Shown: piece after piece, positions 50,038 to 56,806 of the stretch
Layout: each line of letters opens with the position of its first letter
Numbering within the stretch: position 1 is the stretch's first letter
Source of the DNA: Oscillospiraceae bacterium
GTDB lineage: Bacteria > Bacillota > Clostridia > Oscillospirales > Acutalibacteraceae
DNA length: 56,806 bases
Direction: 5' to 3'
NCBI GenBank assembly: GCA_015065965.1
Contig: SVPH01000017.1
Span: forward strand, 1-56,806
Program-made: the position numbers and the translations under genes
The notes under the pieces: model-generated
Database searches by the model: none
Told to the model about the DNA's origin: nothing
Seen by the model: the letters and a program-made list of their open reading frames with translations, nothing else

Positions 50038-52677
50038 ATGAAGAAAACCTTGAAAGCGAAAATATCCGGAACAATTTGTCTTGTTTTGGGCATAGCTTTT
50101 GCAATCGTCGGATTGTATTATTTCCATATGCAGTATCTCTGCTTTGAATATACACCGCTTCAGTTTATTCTCGGCTTTGTTGTCTGCCTTGGCGGAGCAT
50201 TGCTTTCGATACCGCTGAGTAAAAAAACGGATAAAAAGAAAACAGCATTGAATGCAGCCTTGACGGTTTTGGTCTTTGCGCTTGTCCTTATCGGACTTAT
50301 GTTTTTGATAAATGCCGTAATCGGCAGCGGTGAGCTTGAGCTTGCGGCAATGGTTATTCCCGTGTATCTCACATTCATTATCACATCTGTTATGGCTTTG
50401 CTTTGCGTGTTCAGGATATTTGACAGCAAGATTTTAAAAGCGATTCTCTCCGTACTTATTGTTATCGGTTTTCTCTTCGGAAGTCATTCATATATCAAAT
50501 CGCATATTTATGTTTTGCTTTACGAAGATTACACTGCTCCTGTGCCTGTTATATCAACAGTATCAAAAGAAAAGAATGATGATAAAATGATTATCGGCGA
50601 TTTTTATGTCAGCACGAACGGCAATGATGAAAACAGCGGAACAAAAGATTCGCCGTTTCTGACAATTGAAAAAGCGATTGAAGCTGTAAGAAATACAGAT
50701 AAAGCCGGTAAAAACGGAATAACCGTCTGCATCGAAGCGGGTGAATACCGTGTGTCTACTCTTAACTTTACCAAAGAGGATTCAGGCACAGAGGAATGCC
50801 CCGTAACTTACTGTTCTTATAACGGTGAGGTTGTTATCAACGGCGGTATAACACTTGATACCGCTGATTTTAAAAATGTAAAAAGTTATCCCGAAATTGA
50901 AGAAAGACTTTCTGCCGATGCTCGGGAAAATGTTACGGTTGTTGACCTGACAAAAGAGCCGTATTCTCTCACAAGCGATGATTGGGGTAAGATTTATGCA
51001 ATCGGCTCTTACCATACGGCAGATAACTATGACGGCGATTACACAGGACCTCTTTATTGCGAGCTTTTCGTGGATGACATAAGACAAACCGTTGCAAGAT
51101 ATCCCGATAATGAATATCTTTATACCGAAGAGGTTGTAAAAACAGGTTTGGGCAAGGAATCCGACGGAGCGCTTACAGAGGTTAAAGATTGGGATAAAAT
51201 CCGCAACCCCGAATCCGATATTTACAAAGTCAATCCTGAACTTGCAAAGAGAATTTCAGGCTGGAAAAATCTTGAGGATGTGTGGATGTTCGGCTATTGG
51301 AAATATGACTGGGCGGATGCTTCAACTCCCGTAGGAAGTTTTGATAAAGATACCCGTGAGCTTTCTCCCAGATTCGTTAGTCTTTACGGAACAAAAACCG
51401 ATGCACCTTACTATTTTTTCAATGTTCTTGAAGAACTTACAACAGAGGGTGAATGGTATCTCGACAGAGAAAACGGATTGCTTTGTATGTGGGAACCTGA
51501 AAACAAGGATAATGCAGAAATTATTCTTTCTCTCTCACTCAATCCCGTAATTAATTCCGAAGCTAATTACATCACCTTTGACGGATTAATCGTAAAAGGA
51601 ACACGAAGTGACGGCGTAGTTATAACAGGCAATAATAATACCGTTCAGAATTGCCTTATCAAAAATGTTGCAGGCAATGCTCTTGTTATGAACGGAAGCA
51701 ACAATCTTGCATATAACAACGAAATTACCCGTACAGGAAAGGGCGGAATTATTATTTCCGGCGGTGATACAGAAGCTCTTACTCCCGGCAACAGCAAGGC
51801 TGACAACAATTACATCCACGATTGGTCGGAAATTTACCAGACCTATCAGCCTGCCGTTACTCTTGAAGGCGTGGGAAATATCTGTTCTCATAACGAAATG
51901 GCAAACTCTCCTCACGAAGCAATTACTTACAAAGGCAACAATCATATTATTGAATATAACCTTATCCACGATGTATGCCTTCTTTCGGATGATGCGGGTG
52001 CAATTTATTCGGGAAGAAGCTGGGTGTGGTACGGCAATGTTGTAAGATACAACTGTATCTATAACGTCGGTTCGGAAAATCACAGACCCGACGGTATTTA
52101 TCTTGATGATGCGGTTTCAGGTCAACAGATATACGGCAACCTTCTTATCAATATTCCGAGCAATTCAATTCACGTCGGCGGCGGCAGAGACAATGTCATA
52201 ACCAATAATATTATAGCGAATCCGGGCAATAACGCCCTGAGATTCGATGACAGAGCAAGAGAGGGTGCTATTGAAAACGGATGGTTTACTCACGCTCATG
52301 TCGGCAGCGGTGATATGTGGGAAGCACTGTATAATTCACCCTGGCAGAGTGAAACCTGGCAAAATGCATTCCCCGAATACAAGAACTGCACAGACGATAT
52401 TTCAAAATCAGATTCGCCCGATTATATTCCCAACCCTGCAAGCACCTTCAAAAATAATATTATCATTAATAAAAATATGGGCTACGGCGAAGTTTACAGC
52501 TCCGTTTGGAAGTTCAGCGATATAAGCGAAAATGCAATATATAATGTAGGCAAATGCGATGAAATCTTTGTCGATATCAATAACGGAGATTATAATATCA
52601 AAGATATTGATGAAATCAGAAAAGATGCTCCTGGTTTTAAAGAAATCCCTCTTGAAATGATAGGTAGGGTAAACTGA
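50038..52677 (+). CDS. Polytopic membrane protein with extracellular beta-helix (GH141/DUF1565-like)
   Basis: The 879-residue protein starts at the ATG after AGGAGG. Residues ~1-160 hold four or five membrane helices (ICLVLGIAFAIVGLYYF, FILGFVVCLGGALL, VLVFALVLIGLMFLI, VYLTFIITSVMALLCVF, ILSVLIVIGFLFG). From ~185 comes DFYVSTNGNDENSGTKDSPF, the start of DUF1565-type right-handed beta-helix domains, followed by many helix rungs (NNTVQNCLIKN, NNLAYNNEITRTG, GDNVITNNII-like). Related secreted proteins include GH141 and polysaccharide lyases. A multi-helix anchor is unusual for the fold. The palindrome copy E overlaps the stop. Confidence 0.78.
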   Translation: MKKTLKAKISGTICLVLGIAFAIVGLYYFHMQYLCFEYTPLQFILGFVVCLGGALLSIPLSKKTDKKKTALNAALTVLVFALVLIGLMFLINAVIGSGELELAAMVIPVYLTFIITSVMALLCVFRIFDSKILKAILSVLIVIGFLFGSHSYIKSHIYVLLYEDYTAPVPVISTVSKEKNDDKMIIGDFYVSTNGNDENSGTKDSPFLTIEKAIEAVRNTDKAGKNGITVCIEAGEYRVSTLNFTKEDSGTEECPVTYCSYNGEVVINGGITLDTADFKNVKSYPEIEERLSADARENVTVVDLTKEPYSLTSDDWGKIYAIGSYHTADNYDGDYTGPLYCELFVDDIRQTVARYPDNEYLYTEEVVKTGLGKESDGALTEVKDWDKIRNPESDIYKVNPELAKRISGWKNLEDVWMFGYWKYDWADASTPVGSFDKDTRELSPRFVSLYGTKTDAPYYFFNVLEELTTEGEWYLDRENGLLCMWEPENKDNAEIILSLSLNPVINSEANYITFDGLIVKGTRSDGVVITGNNNTVQNCLIKNVAGNALVMNGSNNLAYNNEITRTGKGGIIISGGDTEALTPGNSKADNNYIHDWSEIYQTYQPAVTLEGVGNICSHNEMANSPHEAITYKGNNHIIEYNLIHDVCLLSDDAGAIYSGRSWVWYGNVVRYNCIYNVGSENHRPDGIYLDDAVSGQQIYGNLLINIPSNSIHVGGGRDNVITNNIIANPGNNALRFDDRAREGAIENGWFTHAHVGSGDMWEALYNSPWQSETWQNAFPEYKNCTDDISKSDSPDYIPNPASTFKNNIIINKNMGYGEVYSSVWKFSDISENAIYNVGKCDEIFVDINNGDYNIKDIDEIRKDAPGFKEIPLEMIGRVN

Positions 52678-52693
52678 CAAATTCCAATTTGTC
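52676..52693 (+). repeat. Stop-codon palindrome, copy E
   Basis: GACAAATTCCAATTTGTC is a perfect dyad and begins inside the TGA stop of the beta-helix gene. It lies 15 bases before the annotated end of the recombinase gene on the other strand. Confidence 0.75.
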
Positions 52694-52707
52694 GGGCACA
52701 ATCATTT

Positions 52708-54396
52708 TCAATCACACAAATATTTAAAATTAAACAAGGACATTACCCGGCAGTGAAAACCGCTCTGAGTAATGTCCTGTTTTTGTTCACAAAGCCGCTT
52801 GAAACAAGGCGAAAAAGCCTGTTTTTCCGAGAATAATGTCCAAATAATGTCCAAGGGGTAAAAATAACGGAAATGAAAAAAGCTGAAACCGTTGTATATC
52901 AACGATTTCAGCTTTTCTGAAGATGGTCCGAGAGAGGATACCAATCCCGAACTTAACCCCGAATTTTCTATCTCTTTAAATGAAATTTGTTTTGAACCTT
53001 TTTTGTAATTAAGGTTAATCAAAATCTTATCGTCATAAACCACTATACTGTTAACAAAGTGGTCAACTAAAGTTTTGCGACCCTTTACAGTATCCGTATC
53101 AACATCCCTGAAGCTCATTATGTAAAAATAAATCTGCTCGAATGTGTACGTAGGTTTCCTGATTTCTTCTTTTATTATACTTGCTTCAAGCTCGGATTTC
53201 AACACTTCCAAATCGTCAAGACGTTTTTTCGTTGAGTCATTCAATATTCCTGCCTGAATTGCGTTAAGCATATTCTCGATGCCTTTTTCTGTTTCTTCAA
53301 GTTGCTTTCTGAGCAACGGAAGCTCGCTGCTTTCCTTTTCCTGAAGTTCAAATGCTTTTGTCGCAAGATAGTTAACAAACCCGTCATCCATAAGCATTTT
53401 CTTTATGTGTCCGATAACAACTTCTTCAAGCTTGTCCTTACGGATTGATTTGTGCTTTGCATCGCAAAGCTTCTTTTTCTTTGTGTTTACACATCTGTAA
53501 TAATGATATTTGTTCCCCGTACAACTTGTTCCGCTTTCGCCAACCATATACGATTTGCAAGTTCCGCAGAACAGTTTTGTTGTGAAAATATACGCATCAT
53601 CATCGGTTCTTCGTCCGGTTGCCTTTCTGCTTGTTGCAATGCGATACTGTACGCTGTCATACAATTCCGGACTGACTATCTGAGGTATGCCGCCCGGAAT
53701 AACAATATCACGGTAAACATATTCGCCTTTGTATCTCGGATTATGAAGAATACCTCTGATAAAATTCAGATCAATGTTTTTGCCCCTGACGCTTTTTACA
53801 CCTTTTTCATTGAGATAATCACAGATTTTCTGCATTGTTATTCCCGAATCATACATCTCAAATATTTCAAGAACAACAGGTGCGGTTTCTGGATTGAGCT
53901 GATAATGTTTATCCTCGTCAATTCTGTAACCGAATGTAAGTGTTCCGCCGTTATACTTGCATTTAAGAGCATTCTCCGTATGACCTCGGGTGACTTTCAC
54001 CGACAGTTCCGCCGAATAATATTCCGCCATTCCTTCAAGCAACGATTCAAGAATAATTCCTTCGGGACCGTCGGAAATATTTTCTTTGACCGACATAACC
54101 CTGACACCGTTCTTTTTGAGAATGTGTTTGTAATGAGCACTGTCGTATCGGTCTCTTGAAAATCTGTCGAGCTTCCAAACGAGTACAATATCAAACAATC
54201 TCTTTTCACTGTCGGCAATCATCCTCTGAAAATCAGGTCTGTCATCGGTACGGGCAGAGAGTGCTCTGTCAACATAGCTGCCGAGAATCGTGATTCCGTT
54301 TCGCTCGGCATACTCCGTACATTCACGAATCTGACCGTCAATTGATTCTTCACGCTGACTGTCGGAAGAATAACGTGCGTAGATAACTGCTTTCAA
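52708..54396 (-). CDS. Large serine recombinase
   Basis: The 562-residue protein has a resolvase domain (VIYARYSSDSQREESIDGQ with catalytic Ser10, then VWKLDRFSRDR), a recombinase domain (GYRIDEDKHYQLNPE, FIRGILHNPRYKGEYVYRD), a zinc ribbon (FCGTCKSYM ... YRCVNTKKKKLCDAKH) and a coiled coil at ~345-420. Such enzymes integrate and excise phages or conjugative elements at att sites. It starts at TTG overlapping the TGA of the XRE gene (TTGA), so it is coupled to it. The last ~75 residues, after SSLGPSS, are read from a terminator-like hairpin and AT-rich DNA and look like read-through, not a normal C-terminus. Confidence 0.92.
   Translation of the reverse strand: MKAVIYARYSSDSQREESIDGQIRECTEYAERNGITILGSYVDRALSARTDDRPDFQRMIADSEKRLFDIVLVWKLDRFSRDRYDSAHYKHILKKNGVRVMSVKENISDGPEGIILESLLEGMAEYYSAELSVKVTRGHTENALKCKYNGGTLTFGYRIDEDKHYQLNPETAPVVLEIFEMYDSGITMQKICDYLNEKGVKSVRGKNIDLNFIRGILHNPRYKGEYVYRDIVIPGGIPQIVSPELYDSVQYRIATSRKATGRRTDDDAYIFTTKLFCGTCKSYMVGESGTSCTGNKYHYYRCVNTKKKKLCDAKHKSIRKDKLEEVVIGHIKKMLMDDGFVNYLATKAFELQEKESSELPLLRKQLEETEKGIENMLNAIQAGILNDSTKKRLDDLEVLKSELEASIIKEEIRKPTYTFEQIYFYIMSFRDVDTDTVKGRKTLVDHFVNSIVVYDDKILINLNYKKGSKQISFKEIENSGLSSGLVSSLGPSSEKLKSLIYNGFSFFHFRYFYPLDIIWTLFSEKQAFSPCFKRLCEQKQDITQSGFHCRVMSLFNFKYLCD
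52737..52784 (+). terminator. Terminator of the beta-helix gene
   Basis: Arms AGGACATTAC / GTAATGTCCT enclose a 22-base loop and are followed by GTTTTT. The arms contain two of the four local copies of TAATGTCC. Confidence 0.6.
52834..52852. repeat. TAATGTCC direct repeat near the recombinase 3' end
   Basis: TAATGTCC occurs at 52834-52841 and 52845-52852, an 11-base period. Further copies lie at 52770-52777 and, inverted, at 52738-52745. Confidence 0.6.
52878..52916 (-). terminator. Terminator-like hairpin inside the recombinase reading frame
   Basis: Arms AAAAGCTGAAA-CGTTG / CAACG-TTTCAGCTTTT with one mismatch pair and a five-base loop; the minus-strand side continues in T. It probably is the original recombinase terminator. 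Confidence 0.7.
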
Positions 54397-54749
54397 TCAT
54401 CTGTCACCCCCTCAGAACTCAAAAGTTTCAGAAGAGTTGCCTTGAGTTGATGGTTTGCTCTGGAGTTGGGGTCAAAGCACATTTCAACAAACTTTTCCAT
54501 TTCGGGACTGTACTTTGTTTTGTGCTCATATAGTTTGCCTTGCGGATTATCCGTTCTGCCGTAGATATAGTCAAGAGAAACATCATAGTAATCTGCAAGC
54601 TTAACCATATTTTCAGGCGAAGGTGTTGCCGAACCATTTTCATATCGGTTGATGCTCGACTGCTTCATACCCGAAATCTGAGCAAGTTTGTTCTGAGAAA
54701 GACCCACACTTTCACGGAGCGCTTTCAGCCTTTTGCTGATGATTTCCAT
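54393..54749 (-). CDS. XRE-family repressor upstream of the recombinase
   Basis: The 118-residue protein is an XRE/Cro-CI helix-turn-helix (KALRESVGLSQNKLAQISGMKQSSINRYENGSATPS, residues ~8-45) with LDYIYGRTDNP after it and a helical tail. The ATG at 54749 follows GGGAGG; the longer frame upstream overlaps the promoter. It is likely an immunity-type repressor of the element to which the recombinase belongs and may repress its own promoter through the palindrome at 54800. Its stop overlaps the TTG start of the recombinase. Confidence 0.88.
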   Translation of the reverse strand: MEIISKRLKALRESVGLSQNKLAQISGMKQSSINRYENGSATPSPENMVKLADYYDVSLDYIYGRTDNPQGKLYEHKTKYSPEMEKFVEMCFDPNSRANHQLKATLLKLLSSEGVTDD

Positions 54750-54780
54750 CGTTTCACCTCCCATATTATATTGTGTAACC

Positions 54781-54809
54781 ATTGTAGCACAAATAAATAT
54801 AGTTGTCAA
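54781..54809 (-). promoter_or_regulatory. Promoter of the XRE-recombinase operon
   Basis: Minus strand: perfect TTGACA (54809-54804), 17-base spacer, TACAAT (54786-54781). Confidence 0.8.
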
Positions 54810-54812
54810 CTA
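54800..54812. promoter_or_regulatory. Probable operator over the -35 box
   Basis: TAGTTGTCAACTA is a 13-base perfect dyad with a central T that covers the -35 box. It is a good site for the XRE repressor of the same operon. Confidence 0.55.
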
Positions 54813-54915
54813 CAATTTTGCATAGGAACTGAAAAGGGTTAGGCGAAATTTTTTGCCTAAACAAACAACACAAGCCTTTCTCTTGTTACGAGACTTTTTC
54901 TCTCAAAAGGCGTTA

Positions 54916-54944
54916 TTGATTTATGCATATACATAATGTAAAAT
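54916..54944 (+). promoter_or_regulatory. Promoter of the XRE/TPR regulator gene
   Basis: TTGATT, 17-base spacer, TAAAAT. The ten-base palindrome GAAGCGCTTC (54954-54963) lies just after it and may be an operator. Confidence 0.55.
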
Positions 54945-54986
54945 TTAATCAAGGAAGCGCTTCTGAATTTAATTTGAGGTGAACTT

Positions 54987-56066
54987 ATGAAAATTTATTT
55001 TAGCGAAAACTTGAAAAGACTGAGAACTCAAAAAGGATTAACGCAGGAAAAACTCGCAAATTTTATCGGTGTTTCTTATCAGACAATCAGCAAATGGGAG
55101 AATAGTGATACATACCCCGATATAACCACCTTACCTGCGATAGCAAAGTTTTTTAATGTAAGTGTTGATGAATTGCTCGGTGTAAATCAAGCGGAAAACG
55201 AAGCCGAAATTGCTGAACAAATCGAAGCATATGACAATTTGACCGATAAAAGGCCGATGTGGGATTTAATCAGTACTCTGAAAGAAAAATTCCCCAACGA
55301 TTTCCGTGTGTTAATCAGATACATCGCATATCTTTCACGCTATTCTGACGATAAAAGCAAAAGATTATCCGAAGTTTTGGCAATATATGAAAATATTCAG
55401 CAGAACTGCACCGATGACCAAATACGAATCATGTCAAAAAGAGCATTGATTGAGTTGTATCACTCACTTTCAAAGAAAGAGGGCAACGAAATATCATTTG
55501 ATGACTGTGAGAAAATTATTTTGCAAATGCCCCGTATGCGTGACAGCAAAGAAACCTTTTCTTTCTTTTATCCGCAAACTCATCCTGAGCGTGAAGAAAA
55601 TATCAGAAAAACCATTGAAGAAGAAATTCTTTTACTACACACTCACTTGGAAAGCTATTACTTTTTCAATGATAGTTTTGATACCGATTTCAAGATGGAA
55701 ATGTGTAAAAAAGAAATTGATTTTCTGAATTTCATTTATGATGACGGCAATTACGGAAAACTGTGGCAAGTAATGATACATAATTACGGTCATCTTGCAA
55801 TCAGATTTTCACAAAAAGGTGATGCTGAAACAGCTCTTATATATCTAAAAAAATCAGCAGAGCTTGCCGTTAAATTTGATAGTATGAACAGAATCACCAC
55901 AATGCACTCAAAACTTTTTGAAGGAAAACAATTTGACAAACATACTCTTGGAAGCACCTATTGTGCGAAACAAACCGTAAAAAAACGTTTGACTGAAAAA
56001 TATCCTTTATCCGACGAATTAAAGAGTATGGAAGAATTCAAATCAATTATATCAATGTTAGAGTAA
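54987..56066 (+). CDS. XRE-family regulator with TPR-like sensor domain
   Basis: Residues ~5-60 are an XRE helix-turn-helix (LKRLRTQKGLTQEKLANFIGVSYQTISKWENSDTYPD). The remaining ~295 residues are all helical, with a pattern of paired helices as in TPR regulators (LAIRFSQKGDAETALIYLKKSAELAVKF). Such proteins often respond to peptides or to partner proteins. GAGGTGA precedes the ATG. It has its own promoter with a palindrome GAAGCGCTTC downstream, which suggests autoregulation. No target gene is adjacent; a truncated AraC gene follows. Confidence 0.85.
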   Translation: MKIYFSENLKRLRTQKGLTQEKLANFIGVSYQTISKWENSDTYPDITTLPAIAKFFNVSVDELLGVNQAENEAEIAEQIEAYDNLTDKRPMWDLISTLKEKFPNDFRVLIRYIAYLSRYSDDKSKRLSEVLAIYENIQQNCTDDQIRIMSKRALIELYHSLSKKEGNEISFDDCEKIILQMPRMRDSKETFSFFYPQTHPEREENIRKTIEEEILLLHTHLESYYFFNDSFDTDFKMEMCKKEIDFLNFIYDDGNYGKLWQVMIHNYGHLAIRFSQKGDAETALIYLKKSAELAVKFDSMNRITTMHSKLFEGKQFDKHTLGSTYCAKQTVKKRLTEKYPLSDELKSMEEFKSIISMLE

Positions 56067-56163
56067 TAAGGCGGTTCTGTTCAAGAAAACATTTTCGTTT
56101 GCAGATATAATTGTGTTGTAGAAATCGATTTTTACAATCAATCTGAACACAGGAGAATGTATT

Positions 56164-56370
56164 ATGGAGAACACAGAACTCATATTCAAAGCAGTTGAAT
56201 TTGCAAAACAAAATGTAGCCGACAACGAAATATCCGTTGAAGACGTTGCTGCAAACGCAGGCTTTTCCATTGATTATTTCAATCGCATATTTCTCACTCA
56301 CACGGGATTTACCGTGACAGCGTATATGAATTATTATATCACATTATTTCGTTCAAATCAAGGGAAATAA
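56164..56370 (+). pseudogene. Truncated AraC-family regulator
   Basis: The 68-residue product begins like an AraC DNA-binding domain (VEFAKQNVADNEISVEDVAANAGFSIDYFNRIFLTHTGFTVTAYMNYY): the first helix-turn-helix and linker helix are intact. After YMNYY the expected second helix-turn-helix is replaced by ITLFRSNQGK and a stop. A good GGAGA ribosome site suggests the start is genuine. The gene is therefore cut short by a deletion or frameshift; half an AraC domain alone is unlikely to bind DNA well. Confidence 0.7.
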
Positions 56371-56391
56371 AAAACATATCATCATACGAAC

Positions 56392-56420
56392 AAGCCCGCA
56401 GGTTTTTGGCCTGCGGGCTT
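56392..56420. terminator. Terminator between truncated AraC and the S24-like gene
   Basis: Eleven-base GC-rich arms AAGCCCGCAGG / CCTGCGGGCTT with a seven-base loop between convergent genes; T-runs are weak. Confidence 0.75.
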
Positions 56421-56425
56421 GGTGT

Positions 56426-56806
56426 TTAATACTCGGTTTCATCATTGTAATCATCGTCGTATTCGCCTTCGAATTCATCCTCACATTCAATAAAATCGTG
56501 AAAATAGAATTCATCGGGATTACGATATCCGACAAGCTTGCCGAGAAATCTGATTTTATCTGTAAAAACCGTTACAGGTTGATATGCGTCATCCTCAAAA
56601 TACAGTTCGCACTTTCCGTCTCTTTCATTTGTAACAAAAGCCGGAATAATTACTCCTTCCAGTTCAATTGCCTGATAATCACCGAAATAAACTTCATCGG
56701 GGTCATATTTGATTATATAACCCTCTTCAATTCCGTGATTAGCAAAGCTGCTGTCCCTGATAACAAACTCATTCTTGCGAAGTGCCACGGGTTCAAGTTC
56801 ATCATC
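56426..56806 (-). CDS. LexA/S24-peptidase-like protein, C-terminal part
   Basis: The frame is open to the window edge, so the N-terminus is missing. The visible ~126 residues resemble the S24/LexA beta-fold: FVIRDSSFANHGIEEGYIIKYDPDEVYFGDYQAIELEG, where other members have DSM-x-GI-x-GD and a nucleophilic Ser. The matching catalytic Lys strand is not recognisable, so it may be inactive. The last ~20 residues are very acidic (CEDEFEGEYDDDYNDETEY). Full members carry an XRE domain upstream and act as repressors. A GTG at 56788 could be read as a start but continuity upstream argues against it. Confidence 0.5.
   Translation of the reverse strand, partial: DDELEPVALRKNEFVIRDSSFANHGIEEGYIIKYDPDEVYFGDYQAIELEGVIIPAFVTNERDGKCELYFEDDAYQPVTVFTDKIRFLGKLVGYRNPDEFYFHDFIECEDEFEGEYDDDYNDETEY

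Noticed and set aside
52920-52960. tRNA 3' end as attachment site (TGGTCCGAGAG)
   Set aside because: The stretch begins like the complement of a tRNA 3' end, but no T arm or cloverleaf can be drawn and it is within the recombinase coding frame.
53452-54159. Long open frame on the plus strand
   Set aside because: It lies opposite the recombinase gene, lacks a ribosome site and encodes no recognisable domain.

Overview
The window reads as chromosome of a low-GC, anaerobic, spore-forming Firmicute, most likely a gut clostridium of the Oscillospiraceae/Ruminococcaceae type. The grounds are AGGAGG-type ribosome sites, strong TTGACA/TATAAT promoters, T-tailed terminators at most gene-cluster ends, an anaerobic sulfatase-maturating radical SAM enzyme, a YlmC/YmxH sporulation protein, a CotJC-like manganese catalase, and many enzymes for host or plant glycans. 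The species cannot be named from the sequence alone.

Layout. 1-5.6 kb: 3' end of metA, a DUF1294 membrane protein, then a coupled pair of surface proteins (GHL10 lipoprotein and a membrane-anchored Amidase_3 wall hydrolase). 5.6-9.1 kb: an operon of sulfatase-maturating enzyme, Cys-type sulfatase and secreted esterase. 9.1-14.3 kb: sugar symporter, PHP hydrolase, Gfo/Idh/MocA oxidoreductase and a sugar-phosphate isomerase-like protein. 14.3-19.2 kb: nrdR, a lipoprotein, a prolyl-tRNA editing protein, an acyl-CoA ligase, a DUF212 protein and an Sfp-type phosphopantetheinyl transferase. 19.2-27.0 kb (minus strand): DAHP synthase with an alpha-L-fucosidase, a permease with a leucine-rich-repeat protein, and an alpha-L-rhamnosidase. 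27.0-28.5 kb: a P-loop kinase-like gene between repeats, then a five-gene tRNA operon (Val, Asp, Phe, Gly, Cys). 28.5-44.8 kb: mostly housekeeping and surface genes (hslO, a methyltransferase, a TrpR-like regulator, galT, secreted proteins, lipase, Fe-alcohol dehydrogenase, GH5, radC, RluA family, PpiC foldase, Mn catalase).

44.9-52.7 kb is an accessory block in which all genes point the same way: GH28-like beta-helix, GH78-like, XRE/zinc-ribbon regulator, GH16, and a membrane-anchored beta-helix protein. It ends at a large serine recombinase and its XRE regulator (52.7-54.8 kb). The last 2 kb hold another XRE/TPR regulator, a truncated AraC gene and a partial S24-like gene.

The most unusual signal is a short palindrome family (core CAAATTCCAATTTG). 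It sits at, or within a few bases of, the stop codon of at least five genes: the kinase at 27.2 kb and four genes of the 45-52.7 kb block. A related half-palindrome lies in the leaders of three genes, just after near-identical promoters. Two unrelated genes (27.7 and 45.0 kb) also share a promoter-bearing upstream repeat of about 160-190 bp. Together with the adjacent recombinase this suggests gene-cassette-like units, which is inference. No CRISPR array, rRNA or classical riboswitch was seen. No stretch above 300 bases lacks a gene or tRNA; the longest gaps (27003-27224, 27741-27978, 33791-34057) hold the repeats, promoters and terminators listed, apart from about 200 bases at 33852-34057 in which nothing was recognised.
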